This document shows positions 27,133 through 36,736 of a DNA stretch of 64,000 nucleotides, piece by piece; position 1 is the first letter of the stretch; every line of letters starts with the position of its first letter. The notes beneath the pieces were generated by a model. That model had not been told where the DNA came from. It saw nothing but the letters and a program-made list of their open reading frames with translations, and searched no databases. The position numbers were made by a program, and so were the translations under genes. This DNA comes from Tissierella praeacuta_A. Its GTDB lineage: Bacteria; Bacillota; Clostridia; Tissierellales; Tissierellaceae. Where the stretch lies: the NCBI RefSeq assembly GCF_040396155.1, contig NZ_JBEBOY010000004.1, positions 62,001 through 126,000 on the forward strand. The letters are read 5' to 3'.

Positions 27133-28161
27133 TTGGGATTTAGAACTGATATAGGTATAGATTTAGGAACAGCAAGTATTTTAGTATATGTAAGAGGAAA
27201 AGGCATAGTTTTAAAAGAACCTTCTGTCGTTGCAATTGATCAAAATACAAATAAATTTTTAGCTGTTGGTGAGGAAGCAAGAAAGATGTTAGGCAGAACC
27301 CCTGGAAATATTATAGCCATTAGACCTATGAAAGATGGGGTTATATCTGATTATGATACAACAGAAAGAATGTTAAAATATTTTATACAGAGAGCTGCAG
27401 GTAAATATTTACTTAAACCTAGAGTAATAGTATGTGTACCAAGTGGCATAACTGAAGTAGAAAAAAGGGCAGTTATACAAGCTAGTAATCAAGCTGGTGC
27501 CATAAAGACATATATAATTGAAGAACCTATTGCTGCTGCCATTGGAGCAGGAATAGATATAACAGAGCCAAATGGAAATATGATAGTTGATATAGGTGGA
27601 GGAACTACAGATGTAGCTGTTATTTCACTGGGAGGCATAGTAGTTAGCCGTTCCATAAAGATAGCAGGAGATGAATGTGATGAGGCTGTATCTAAATATA
27701 TTAAGAAAAAATATAATATGATGATTGGAGAAAGATCTGCTGAAGAATTAAAACTTAGTATTGGTTCTGCATATAAAAGAGAAAAAGAAGAGTTTAATGA
27801 AGTAAGAGGAAGAAACTTACTTACAGGACTACCTATAACTGTAAATATATCATCTGATGATATGCTTGATGCTTTAAAGGAACCAATACAGGAGATCATA
27901 GACACAGTTCATATAGTTCTTGAAAGGACTCCGCCAGAACTAGCTGCTGATATTAGCAATAAAGGAATACTATTAACTGGAGGAGGGGCTTTGCTTTATG
28001 GCATGGACAAGCTACTTACAGAAAAAACAGGAATTCCAGTAAGTATAGCAGATGAACCGATTTCTTGTGTTGCTAGAGGAACTGGAAGAGCTTTATCTTG
28101 GGTGAAATATCTTGACAATAATATAGTAGAAGACAGCGTAAGAAAAAAATATGGAAATTAA
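27133..28161 (+). CDS. mbl: MreB-family rod-shape protein (Mbl)
   Basis: This actin-like protein forms membrane filaments that guide sidewall peptidoglycan synthesis. The 342-aa product has the family phosphate-1 motif (DIGIDLGTASILVY), phosphate-2 IVDIGGGTTDVAVI, and the adenosine motif TGGGALLYGMDKLL. The Mbl name rests on position between spoIIID and flhO, as in B. subtilis; the sequence alone says MreB/Mbl. It starts at TTG 27133 with GGGGGATTCAG upstream. The stop codon lies within the -35 element of the sigma-D promoter for flhO. Confidence 0.92.
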   Translation: MGFRTDIGIDLGTASILVYVRGKGIVLKEPSVVAIDQNTNKFLAVGEEARKMLGRTPGNIIAIRPMKDGVISDYDTTERMLKYFIQRAAGKYLLKPRVIVCVPSGITEVEKRAVIQASNQAGAIKTYIIEEPIAAAIGAGIDITEPNGNMIVDIGGGTTDVAVISLGGIVVSRSIKIAGDECDEAVSKYIKKKYNMMIGERSAEELKLSIGSAYKREKEEFNEVRGRNLLTGLPITVNISSDDMLDALKEPIQEIIDTVHIVLERTPPELAADISNKGILLTGGGALLYGMDKLLTEKTGIPVSIADEPISCVARGTGRALSWVKYLDNNIVEDSVRKKYGN

Positions 28162-28185
28162 AGTTTTTGTTAAATTAGTCGATAA
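28159..28185 (+). promoter_or_regulatory. Sigma-D (sigma28) promoter for flhO-flhP
   Basis: TAAA (28159-28162), exactly 15 bp, then GTCGATAA (28178-28185), against the consensus TAAA-N15-GCCGATAA. The mbl stop codon forms part of the -35. flhO starts 76 bp downstream. Confidence 0.82.
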
Positions 28186-28261
28186 GATATTAGAGAATAA
28201 AGAGAGTAGTTTCGAATTTACTCGGAGCTGATGACTATGGATATTAGGATGTGATAATCAT

Positions 28262-29305
28262 ATGAATAGAGGTCTATACATTGGTGCTACTTCGTTAGTG
28301 GCTAACCAAAAAAAATTAGATGTTCTTTCAAATAATTTGGCAAATATAAATACTACAGGATTTAAAAAGGATATTTCATTAACTGAGTCCTTTCCAGAGA
28401 AATTATTGGCTAAAACAAGTAGGACTGAAGAACTAAAAAATATGTTGCCTGGAGAAAATAATATTATCTATGAAAATAATAATGGAGTACATAGCGCACG
28501 TACTCAGGAGGGATATTTTGTTGTAAATACTCCTAGAGGTGAATCCTATGTGAAGGAAATAAGATTTGTTGTAGACGATGAAGGATATCTAAAAACATCT
28601 TATAAAAATCTAGAAGACGAACATAAGACTGATTACGAAAACTATATAGTAGATAGTAGTGGAAATAGAGTACAACAAGCTGGAGACATGGAAGGTCTCC
28701 TACAAGGGCTTGTTTATACTCCACCAGCCTATGTTATAGGTACTATGAGCGGAGGAGTTAGATTTCAAAAAATAGTTACAGACTTTACAAATGGAGGTCT
28801 TACAGATACTGGTGGAAAACTGGATCTTGGCATAAAGGGAAACGGATTTTTTAAAGTCCAAGGTGAAGATGGGGAAACTCTCTACACTAGAAATGGATCT
28901 TTTGCCGTAACAGAAGGCTATTTAACTGATTTAGATGGAAGAAGAGTACTTGGAAGAAACGGACAGATTCCATTAAATGGTGAAAATATAGACATCCTAG
29001 CTAAGGGACAAGTTCAAGTAAATGGAGTTTTAGTTGATACCTTAGATATAGTAGACATTAATAATAAGGAATTCCTTAGAAAAAGAGGGGACAACCTTTT
29101 TTATGTAGCAGAGAATGTTAATGCAGAGGAAGCGCCTTTTGATGGTGAAGTATTGCAGGGATATTTAGAGAGTTCAAATATGAACCCTATATCTGGTATG
29201 GTTGAGATGATAAATTTATTAAGAGAATTTGAAGCAAATCAAAAGGTAGTTAGGATGCAAGATGAAATGCTAGAAAAAGCAGCTAATGAAATAGGAAGAG
29301 TGTAG
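28262..29305 (+). CDS. flhO: Flagellar basal-body rod protein, FlhO type
   Basis: This axial protein belongs to the FlgE/F/G family. The N-terminal rod signature is clear (LDVLSNNLANINTTGFKKD, residues about 20-38), as are the DLGIKGNGFFKVQ segment and the C-terminal helix (SNMNPISGMVEMINLLREFEA) with the leucine-rich pattern for D0. At 347 aa it is longer than FlgG owing to an insertion of about 90 residues after the first domain. FlhO and FlhP are the B. subtilis distal/proximal rod components. The next gene starts 10 nt downstream. Confidence 0.9.
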   Translation: MNRGLYIGATSLVANQKKLDVLSNNLANINTTGFKKDISLTESFPEKLLAKTSRTEELKNMLPGENNIIYENNNGVHSARTQEGYFVVNTPRGESYVKEIRFVVDDEGYLKTSYKNLEDEHKTDYENYIVDSSGNRVQQAGDMEGLLQGLVYTPPAYVIGTMSGGVRFQKIVTDFTNGGLTDTGGKLDLGIKGNGFFKVQGEDGETLYTRNGSFAVTEGYLTDLDGRRVLGRNGQIPLNGENIDILAKGQVQVNGVLVDTLDIVDINNKEFLRKRGDNLFYVAENVNAEEAPFDGEVLQGYLESSNMNPISGMVEMINLLREFEANQKVVRMQDEMLEKAANEIGRV

Positions 29306-29315
29306 GAGGTAGAAT

Positions 29316-30110
29316 ATGAGATCATTATGGACAGCAGCTACAGGAATGAAAGCACAGCAATTTAATATAGATACTATATCCAATAATTTAGCAAATGTTA
29401 ATACTACTAGTTATAAAGTACAAAGAGCAGAGTTTAAAGATTTATTCTATGCAAATATAAAAAGAGCAAATATAAATGATGACCAAGGAAGACCAGTTAA
29501 TTTAGAAGTAGGCCATGGTGTTATGCCAGTAGCTACTAAGAGGGATTTTAGGACAAGTAGTTTTATGGAAACACAGGGAGCATTTGATTTTGCCATAAAT
29601 GGAGAAGGATTCTTTGCAGTAGAATTACCAAATGAAGATGTGAGATATACTAGAGATGGAAGCTTCAAATTAAGTGTAGATGGAGATGAAGCTACTTTAG
29701 TTACTTCTGATGGATATTTTGTACTTAGTGAAGATGATGATTTAATTACTATAGAAGATGGAGTTAAGGATATTAGTGTTGACGAATTAGGATATATCTA
29801 TGGTAGAGATGAAGATGATGAAACTGTAGAAATTGGTAGATTAAAACTAGTAAACTTTATGAATCCAGAGGGACTTCAATCTGAAGGCCAAAACCTATAT
29901 AGAGCAACAGGAGCTTCAGGTGAGGAAATACCATTGGAAGCAGAAGAAATGAATACTAAAGTAGTTCAAGGATATTTAGAAGCATCAAATGTTCAGGTAG
30001 TAGATGAAATGGTAAAGATGATTACTGCACAAAGAGCTTATGAAATCAATTCAAAAACCATAAGTACTTCAGATGAAATGTTGCAGATGGCAAATAACCT
30101 AAAGAGATAA
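29316..30110 (+). CDS. flhP: Flagellar basal-body rod protein, FlhP/FlgG type
   Basis: This 264-aa FlgG-family rod protein has the N-terminal signature DTISNNLANVNTTSYKVQ, the central FDFAINGEGFFAVE and the C-terminal EASNVQVVDEMVKMITAQRAYE. The length equals classical FlgG. Position directly after flhO and next to mbl supports FlhP. TAGGAGG gives the ribosome site. Together with flhO and the FlgJ-like gene it forms a short sigma-D operon. Confidence 0.92.
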   Translation: MRSLWTAATGMKAQQFNIDTISNNLANVNTTSYKVQRAEFKDLFYANIKRANINDDQGRPVNLEVGHGVMPVATKRDFRTSSFMETQGAFDFAINGEGFFAVELPNEDVRYTRDGSFKLSVDGDEATLVTSDGYFVLSEDDDLITIEDGVKDISVDELGYIYGRDEDDETVEIGRLKLVNFMNPEGLQSEGQNLYRATGASGEEIPLEAEEMNTKVVQGYLEASNVQVVDEMVKMITAQRAYEINSKTISTSDEMLQMANNLKR

Positions 30111-30123
30111 TGAGGTGAGTTAA

Positions 30124-30456
30124 ATGGAAATATCACCAATTAATAATATGATAAATATAGATAAAGATCCTACTGTAGTTCAAAAGAAAATGGAAAATCT
30201 GAAGCAGGATGTAGATGACAAAAAATTAATGGATACATGTCGTGAATTTGAAAGTATATTTGTCTATATGATGCTAAAGGAAATGAAAAAGAATGTCCCT
30301 GATGATAATGGTTTAGTAGAAAAGTCTCAAGGAACACGTATATTTGAGGAAATGCAATTAGAAGAATTATCTAAAGAGATGGCTAAAGGAGATAATGGTA
30401 TAGGTCTAGCCAAAATACTGTATAAACAATTTAAGAATAATTATGTAAAACTATAA
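30124..30456 (+). CDS. FlgJ N-terminal-type rod-binding protein
   Basis: This 110-aa protein corresponds to the rod-binding (rod scaffold) half of FlgJ and lacks any muramidase domain. Family features are LMDTCREFESIFVYMMLKEMKK and the C-terminal NGIGLAKILYKQF (compare the usual GGIGLA). It presumably caps or assembles the rod. Starts at ATG 30124 after GAGGTGAG, 13 nt from flhP, and ends in a perfect terminator palindrome. Confidence 0.88.
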   Translation: MEISPINNMINIDKDPTVVQKKMENLKQDVDDKKLMDTCREFESIFVYMMLKEMKKNVPDDNGLVEKSQGTRIFEEMQLEELSKEMAKGDNGIGLAKILYKQFKNNYVKL

Positions 30457-30495
30457 AAATAATGACTTAGGCTTAAGCCTAAGTCATTATTTTTT
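30455..30495. terminator. Perfect palindromic bidirectional terminator
   Basis: A perfect inverted repeat of 20-bp arms centred on GGCTTAAGCC, with A-run left and T-run right. It serves the convergent flagellar rod operon and the minus-strand secreted protein; both stop codons overlap its ends. Confidence 0.92.
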
Positions 30496-33358
30496 ACTTA
30501 TCAACTTTAACATTTGGTCTTTCAAAAAGTGGGGAAATTTCATATGTTATATCAGATCCATTTACTACAAACTCTATTATAGATAAATCATAAATATCTT
30601 CTGGTTTAGTTAATGCCTTAGTATTTAATTCAATATATCTTATACCATCTTTTAAGTTTGAAGTATTAGAGCTGCCACCATGTATAACAAATATATTTTT
30701 ACCTTTTTCTCTAGCTTCTACTAAATATTTGTGAAGAAGATCTGCTTCCAAAGTATCTTTAAATCCGTTTGCACCAAATATTGGTGTGGAGAAGAAAAGT
30801 ACAATATTGTTTTCAGTTGCTCCATTTAAATCATTTTTTAAGTTTGTCCATTGAGCTACATTGGTTTCTCTAATACCATTTTTCTGAGTGTTTACATTTA
30901 TAAAAATAACATCTTTATGTTTATTCTTCTTATATGCTCCAGAAGCATCAATTCTTGAATAGTTATTTAAACCATTTGCAAATTCATTAGATATTCCATT
31001 TAGTGATATTGCTATTTTATGATTGTTTACTTTAGCCTTAACTTTGGAACTAGCATTATATTTTACCAATGCATCTAATCCTTTTGGTTCTGCTAAAACA
31101 GCAAAGGAAAATCCATCCTTACTTACAGGAGTCTTTACATTTTTACTATCCTTTAAAGTACTTGGTGTAGGAAGCACTATATTACCTAATGCAGGTGGAT
31201 AGAAAGCTGTTAATCCATCTAATAGTAATTCGCCTGATTGTTTCTTTAAACTATCGGTTTCTACAGGATAAATCTTTTCTAATGTTATAGGATAGGAAAC
31301 ATTTGTTGGAATATTAGCAGTCACAAATTGCCATCCAGTCCAATCAATAGTTTTTGCAAAGTCAATTGAATGTGCTGTGCCTTTACTATCCTTTATGGTT
31401 CCTCTTAACCAACTACCGCTATTATCCCCATTTACCCATAGACCTAATTTTCTTGGAACACCTGCTAAAGGCAATCCTTCTTTTCCGTCTTTCATTAGAT
31501 TCAGATATGCTGCTCTAGTATTTTCTCCTTGAGAGAAATCATATTTTAATGCTATAGAAGATTTACCTTCTTTTGCATCTTGACTAAGATTTATTCCACC
31601 TAAAACAGTTTCAGGCTGAGAAGTAAATTTGAAATTAGAAATTGATTCAAATCCTTCTATTAACTTACCGTCACTTCCTATGGATACTAGAATGTTTTCT
31701 ACTCCTTCTCCTAGATTAGCAGTAAGAACACCTGCTGCAGATGTATCACCACTATAGAATACACCTTTTTCTACATGACCTATGTTATTTATAGTTGTAA
31801 ATTTAATATCTTCAGGATATATTTTAGCCTGATATCCATTTTCATCTTTACCATAGAATGTAGGTAATGTTTTTTCACTATTTATATCTAGATTGAAATT
31901 AGATAAATTACTAGTTAAATCCTTTACATGACCTAAAACATTAATATCTATTGAACCAGTTACGCTTCCATAATTAGCAGTGATTTTTGTTTTTCCTGGT
32001 GATAGTGCCTTGAAAGTATTTCCAGATATCTCTCCAGTTGTACCTTCTTGAGTAAATACAAGTTGGGATGCATCAATAGCTATAGGATTGTGATTTTGGT
32101 CATATCCTTTTACTGTAAATCTTCTTGTTGTATCTACAAACATATTTGTATCATCAGTTATTATCTTTATATATGATAATTCTTCTACTGGAGCATTGGA
32201 GAATACCCCTACTCCATTAACAATAAGTCTTTCAGAGCCTTCAGAAGGTTTATTCACTACAGTTGCTTTTTGAGCATCAATAGGTTTTATAGCCATGACA
32301 GTAGAACCGCCACCATCTAAATTCAATCCATTATATGCTCCAAGGTCCTTAAGGATTGCACCTAGCATTTCTTGACTAACTCCTTTAAAGGAACTGTCCC
32401 TACCATCTATAGTCACTAAAATTACTTCTGTACCATCTTTATTAATTCCTATTCCAGTTCTAGGATGATTTCCAGGTGAGGAAAGGTCAGGACTATTTAG
32501 TTCACCATTTTTAAGTACATAGCTTCCTCCTCCTATGGCAAACTTAATATTATTAATATCAGGAGTACTGGATATATTAAGTTTTATAGAATCGCCTACA
32601 GAAAACTTCTTAAGTTCCTCAGATTTTGTTCCTCTTACAATTAATACATAGCCATTTTCAGGGATGTCTACAGCTTCCTTACCAACTCTTACATCAGTTA
32701 CTACATCATTATCTACGACTACTTCTACTAAATCATTATGGAATCTAGTTCCTATGGATTTAGCTCCCCAATGCTTATTTAAAAGGGTCACAACATCAAA
32801 ATATTTTGATACATTATTTATGGCACTGATTCTTAATTTACCACCGGTTGTAATATTATCAGCTTCCATTGTTTTTCTAAAATAGTCTACTTTTGCATTA
32901 TTCAAAAAATCAACAAAAAACCCAGGTAATACTGGATTGGCATCATCTCTACGGTCAGTTAATATTTCTCCATTATCTATTAATGCACCTAAAGTCGAAG
33001 GTAATGGACTATAGTTGAAAAAGTCACCGTTTATTCCAGCAACGGCATCAAGTTTTTCTATCATAGAGCTAACCTTGTCCCTATTTGGAATACCATTTGG
33101 ATTTACTAGGCTTTTCAACTCAGTATATGGATTTAATAGATTAACCCTAAGAACATTTATATTCCACCATCCAGAGGTTGTAAAGCGCATTATTTTTTCA
33201 TGTACTACTCCAGCAGAAATATTATTTTTTTCGATATTTTGATATATAGTATAGGGCATATTTACTGTAACTTTATTGGCTAAAACTGGTCCAGTAGACG
33301 TGAAAATAGTTGTAGCGGCTAATAAGGATACAAAGACCTTTTTAACATTTTTTCTCAT
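30494..33358 (-). CDS. Secreted phosphodiester glycosidase-family protein with Ig-like and C-terminal phosphatase-like regions
   Basis: This is a 954-aa exported protein. The signal peptide is residues 1-27 (LLAATTIFTSTGPVLA before the cleavage region). Residues about 90-390 resemble the NAGPA/phosphodiester glycosidase domain, including AGINGDFFNYSPLPSTLGALI, NHPRTGIGINKDG and LNLDGGGSTVMAIK, all typical of this family, which removes covering GlcNAc phosphodiesters in animals and is common but little studied in Firmicutes. A BIG-like beta domain follows (about 395-475). The C-terminal 190 residues resemble a metallophosphatase scaffold (DVIFINVNTQ, IFVIHGGSSN) but I could not confirm metal ligands. 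No sortase or S-layer anchor is visible. The substrate may be a wall glycopolymer; this is inference. Confidence 0.8.
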   Translation of the reverse strand: MRKNVKKVFVSLLAATTIFTSTGPVLANKVTVNMPYTIYQNIEKNNISAGVVHEKIMRFTTSGWWNINVLRVNLLNPYTELKSLVNPNGIPNRDKVSSMIEKLDAVAGINGDFFNYSPLPSTLGALIDNGEILTDRRDDANPVLPGFFVDFLNNAKVDYFRKTMEADNITTGGKLRISAINNVSKYFDVVTLLNKHWGAKSIGTRFHNDLVEVVVDNDVVTDVRVGKEAVDIPENGYVLIVRGTKSEELKKFSVGDSIKLNISSTPDINNIKFAIGGGSYVLKNGELNSPDLSSPGNHPRTGIGINKDGTEVILVTIDGRDSSFKGVSQEMLGAILKDLGAYNGLNLDGGGSTVMAIKPIDAQKATVVNKPSEGSERLIVNGVGVFSNAPVEELSYIKIITDDTNMFVDTTRRFTVKGYDQNHNPIAIDASQLVFTQEGTTGEISGNTFKALSPGKTKITANYGSVTGSIDINVLGHVKDLTSNLSNFNLDINSEKTLPTFYGKDENGYQAKIYPEDIKFTTINNIGHVEKGVFYSGDTSAAGVLTANLGEGVENILVSIGSDGKLIEGFESISNFKFTSQPETVLGGINLSQDAKEGKSSIALKYDFSQGENTRAAYLNLMKDGKEGLPLAGVPRKLGLWVNGDNSGSWLRGTIKDSKGTAHSIDFAKTIDWTGWQFVTANIPTNVSYPITLEKIYPVETDSLKKQSGELLLDGLTAFYPPALGNIVLPTPSTLKDSKNVKTPVSKDGFSFAVLAEPKGLDALVKYNASSKVKAKVNNHKIAISLNGISNEFANGLNNYSRIDASGAYKKNKHKDVIFINVNTQKNGIRETNVAQWTNLKNDLNGATENNIVLFFSTPIFGANGFKDTLEADLLHKYLVEAREKGKNIFVIHGGSSNTSNLKDGIRYIELNTKALTKPEDIYDLSIIEFVVNGSDITYEISPLFERPNVKVDK

Positions 33359-33491
33359 AATCTCACCTCGTAATATTTTATGTAAGCCATATTGCTTGTC
33401 CCTTCCATTATATATTTTAAATATATCAATTTGGTTACAAACATATTACAACTTGTTAACATTTGAGATATGGGGAATGACAAAAAATAAA

Positions 33492-33521
33492 AAAAGGATT
33501 AAACTTTCGTTTAATCCTTTT
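33492..33521 (-). terminator. Terminator of tRNA-Pro
   Basis: AAAAGGATTAAAC and GTTTAATCCTTTT are perfect complements around TTTC. On the minus strand the hairpin follows the tRNA CCA by 6 nt and is followed by a T-run. Confidence 0.9.
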
Positions 33522-33527
33522 CGTTGA

Positions 33528-33604
33528 TGGTCGGGGTGAGAGGATTTGAACCCCCGGCCCCATGGTCCCAAACCACGTGCGCTACCAAACTGCGCTACAC
33601 CCCG
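33528..33604 (-). tRNA. tRNA-Pro (anticodon UGG), with encoded CCA
   Basis: Read on the minus strand the molecule starts CGGGGTGTAGCGCAG and ends CACCCCGACCA. Acceptor arms CGGGGTG/CACCCCG pair over 7 bp. The D-loop has GGTAGCGC, the anticodon loop reads TTTGGGA with UGG, and the T-arm contains GGGTTCAAATCC. Length 77 nt including CCA. It reads all proline codons in many low-GC Firmicutes. Confidence 0.97.
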
Positions 33605-33782
33605 TCGCTCACTCAACTACTATAGTATACGACGGATTTGAGGAAAATGCAATGGTATAATATATACCATATTTGGTTAAAAGTAGATAAAATATAAGTA
33701 TATATGCTGAAAACTATTTAAATCAAAATAAATCTTTGCTTATCTTTAAATTTCTACATATTTTATATAAATCAATATTGTT

Positions 33783-35813
33783 TTAATATTTAAGCTTTGA
33801 AATACTTTCATGCATTTCCTCTGAGAGACCTAATAAGACCTGAGATGTATTCTCTATTTCCAACATAGATGCCATTTGTTCCTCAATTGATGCTGAAGTT
33901 TCTTCTGTTCCTGCAGCATTTTCTTCTGATATTGCAGATAGATTTTCAATAATTCTTATTATATCTTCTTTTTTGACTTTCATTTCTTCTCCAGAGCAAT
34001 TAACATTATTTATTGATTTTTCCATATCCTCTATTGCCAATGCAATACCAGCAAATTTTTTATTAGTTATTTCAACATTTTTTACCTGTGAATCTGTGGA
34101 TTCTTCAACCTTTTTAATATTATTTACTGCATATTCTGTTTTCGCACTTAACTCTCCTATTATAGTTACTATTTCTTTTGTAAATTCATTGGACATTTCA
34201 GCTAGTTTACGTACCTCCTCTGCTACTACAACAAAGCCACTTCCTGCATCTCCTGCCCTAGCAGCTTCAATGGCTGCATTTAATGCCAATAAATTAGTTT
34301 GCTCTGCAATGCTTTGAATCATATGACTAGCACTTTCTATTTTTTCTGCACTTTCATTTGTATTTATAATTATTTCATTTATTTCTTTTATAGAAGATTG
34401 ATTCATCCTAGTTATTGTTACTAACTCTTTTATAGTTTCAACTCCTTCATTTTTTAAGGAATTTACTTTATGGGTAGATGTATTTAGTTCTTCAATGAAT
34501 TCTTGATTTTTTTCCACTAAATCACCAAGTATATTAATATCTATTGCTCCTTGTCCTGTATCAGTAGCTTGGTCACTAGCACTTTTTGCTATACCTTCAA
34601 CTGCATGGGCTATTTCATCGGCTGCCATTGTTGACTCTTTACTGGCAGATGTTAGTTTTTCTGAAGCTGATTTTAAATTTTCAGCTGAATTGGCCATGGT
34701 ATGGACTGTATCTCTAACAAAATTTTGAAGTCCCTTTATAGAATTTGCAATTTCTCCAAATTCATCTTTTCCATTAAGATAATTGTCGGGAACATCTATT
34801 GTAAAATCCCCTGATGACATAATATTTAAATGTTCCTTAGTAGTATCAAGATTTCTTGCTATATTTCTAGAAATGGAGAATAAAATAATTCCCAATATAA
34901 TAAATGATAAAGCACCAATTATAGTAATAATATAAATATTTCTATTAATAGCCTTGTAAGTTTCATCCATAGAAAATGCAACATTTAGAGAACCTAAATA
35001 TCTGCCATCTATATTAATTGGCACCAGCACTTCATAGACTTCGATACCTTCATTATTATGTAAAGAAGCATGATTCTCTTGGTTTCCAATGGCTGAAGTT
35101 ATACTTTCTTCCGTTTCTTCTGTATTCACCAATTCCTTATTGCTATGGGCCAGAATCATGGAATTTGAATCAATGAATTTTGCATAGACTATGTTATCCA
35201 TATTAGATAAGTTTTCAACGAGGTTTTGATATGTGTAGTTCGTTGTCAATTCTTGTACCCTATTGGCGAGAATGGCAATCTGTACGCATTCACCATTTTT
35301 TGCTCTAACTGCTCCAAATTTAAAATAGTCTCCATTGGCTGATGCATTATCTTGTCTGATTTCTTCCATAATTTCACTATCATTGCTTTCCATAAATTTG
35401 GTTAATGAATGCTCAGCGGGCACTTTCCAACCAATATCTCTTCTAACGGTAGAATAGACTATTTGCATATTGCTGTTGAACCAGTATATAGCATCTATAG
35501 CTGATTCCTCTACAATATTATCTAGAAGCTCATTACTTAAGTTGTCTTGATTTTTTATGGCAGTATTTGCTGCGGCTCTCATATTTTCTTCTAAGATTTG
35601 ATTAATAGTTAAAACTGCATTTGAATTGTCTTCCATCCTATTTACCACTTGTTCTACCAGTTCAAAACCACTTTCTTTTTTAGCATCTAACAAGCTCTTT
35701 TTAAATAGATATGAAGTACCTGTACCTATGGTTAGAATTGTAATAAATACTAATATTAAAGGCATTACAATTAATTTAGATTTGATTGTTCTTTCATTTT
35801 TTGACTTTATCAT
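33783..35813 (-). CDS. Methyl-accepting chemotaxis protein with extracellular sensor
   Basis: This transmembrane chemoreceptor has 676 aa. TM1 is at about residues 15-34 (MPLILVFITILTIGTG) and TM2 at about 283-305 (IYIITIIGALSFIILGII). The 245-residue extracellular region between them has a double-Cache-like size and pattern. A HAMP domain follows (about 305-360), then a signalling coiled coil with the conserved hairpin tip NLLALNAAIEAARAGDAGSG and VAEEVRKLAE. The C-terminus contains the alternate pattern ENAAGTEETSASIEEQ seen in methylation helices. It lacks a terminal CheR-binding pentapeptide. The ligand is unknown. Confidence 0.93.
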   Translation of the reverse strand: MIKSKNERTIKSKLIVMPLILVFITILTIGTGTSYLFKKSLLDAKKESGFELVEQVVNRMEDNSNAVLTINQILEENMRAAANTAIKNQDNLSNELLDNIVEESAIDAIYWFNSNMQIVYSTVRRDIGWKVPAEHSLTKFMESNDSEIMEEIRQDNASANGDYFKFGAVRAKNGECVQIAILANRVQELTTNYTYQNLVENLSNMDNIVYAKFIDSNSMILAHSNKELVNTEETEESITSAIGNQENHASLHNNEGIEVYEVLVPINIDGRYLGSLNVAFSMDETYKAINRNIYIITIIGALSFIILGIILFSISRNIARNLDTTKEHLNIMSSGDFTIDVPDNYLNGKDEFGEIANSIKGLQNFVRDTVHTMANSAENLKSASEKLTSASKESTMAADEIAHAVEGIAKSASDQATDTGQGAIDINILGDLVEKNQEFIEELNTSTHKVNSLKNEGVETIKELVTITRMNQSSIKEINEIIINTNESAEKIESASHMIQSIAEQTNLLALNAAIEAARAGDAGSGFVVVAEEVRKLAEMSNEFTKEIVTIIGELSAKTEYAVNNIKKVEESTDSQVKNVEITNKKFAGIALAIEDMEKSINNVNCSGEEMKVKKEDIIRIIENLSAISEENAAGTEETSASIEEQMASMLEIENTSQVLLGLSEEMHESISKLKY

Positions 35814-35853
35814 TTCATCTCCCCCAAATCATTTAAATAATAGCTATACCTTA

Positions 35854-35882
35854 TTTATATCTGTTTTTACAAAAATTGACAA
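35854..35882 (-). promoter_or_regulatory. Probable sigma-A promoter of the chemoreceptor gene
   Basis: On the minus strand TTGTCA, 17 bp, TATAAA lies 41 bp upstream of the start codon. No sigma-D type -10 (CGATAA) was found in this spacer, so this receptor seems not to be in the late flagellar class. Confidence 0.55.
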
Positions 35883-35995
35883 TAGATTTCTGAAAAATAA
35901 TATTATTTATAATAATCTGCATTGATTTGAAAATAGAATAATTGAACATTAATTTGAAATGATTTATAATTATACTAAGAATGGGAGGAATATTT

Positions 35996-36466
35996 ATGCT
36001 GGCATTAATAGAAGAATTAAAGATAGAAATTATGGTGATATTTTTTGCAATGCTGCCTATAGTAGAACTAAGAGGGGCTATACCTTTAGGCATATCTCTA
36101 GGCTTAAGACCAATACATAGTACAATCCTTAGTATAATAGGAAATATAATTATAGTTCCATTTTTATTAAAACTACTTCAACCTATTATGAAATATTTTG
36201 AAAAGACGGTGATTTTCTCAAAAACAATAGGTTGGGTAAAAAGAAGATCTATGGAAAAGGCTAGTATTATAAAAAAATATAGTTTAATAGGATTGTTTAT
36301 ATTTGTAGCTATACCAATACCAACTACAGGTGTGTGGACAGGCTCAGTTATAGCATCCATATTAAAACTTGATTTCAAAAAGGCACTACTATCCATATCA
36401 TTGGGTATAATAACATCAGGTATTATTGTAGCTACAATATCCTATCAGTTATTTTCTTTATTTTAA
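35996..36466 (+). CDS. Small multidrug-export family membrane protein (COG2426 type)
   Basis: This 156-aa protein has four predicted membrane segments. The motif ELRGAIPLGISLG near residue 22 and PIPTTGVWTGSVIAS near residue 108 are the two hallmarks of the COG2426 family, which is annotated as putative small multidrug export protein though its function is not established. It resembles the DedA-like re-entrant fold in pattern. ATG 35996 is chosen since GGGAGG lies 7 nt upstream; the ATG at 35981 overlaps that site. It is monocistronic, followed by the S-box leader of metK. Confidence 0.8.
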   Translation: MLALIEELKIEIMVIFFAMLPIVELRGAIPLGISLGLRPIHSTILSIIGNIIIVPFLLKLLQPIMKYFEKTVIFSKTIGWVKRRSMEKASIIKKYSLIGLFIFVAIPIPTTGVWTGSVIASILKLDFKKALLSISLGIITSGIIVATISYQLFSLF

Positions 36467-36533
36467 ATTTTATCTTCATTGACTAGAATTTTCTGCTATG
36501 ATAAAATGTTTGTTAGATAAAAACTAAATAGTT

Positions 36534-36676
36534 CCTTATCAAGAGTGATGGAGGGTATGGGCCCGATGAAGTCCAGCAACCGGTAATTATACAAGGTGCT
36601 AAATCCCACAGAACTATGTTCTGAGAGATGAGGTAAAGCGAATGCTAGAACCTTTTCTTAAGAAGGTTTTTTTTTA
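36534..36676 (+). promoter_or_regulatory. SAM-I (S-box) riboswitch with terminator
   Basis: The leader has the S-box core in order: ATCAAGAGTGATGGAGGG, GGCCCGATGAAGTCCAGCAACC (interrupted here only for length), AAGGTGCTAAATCC and CTGAGAGATGAGG. A terminator AACCTTTTCTTAAGAAGGTT with T-run follows at 36649-36672. High SAM should favour the terminator and turn metK off. The start codon is 60 bp downstream. Confidence 0.96.
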
Positions 36677-36736
36677 TGACCTAACACAAAATTAGGTTAT
36701 AAATATATGAGTTCAAACTCAAAAGGAGGAAGATTA

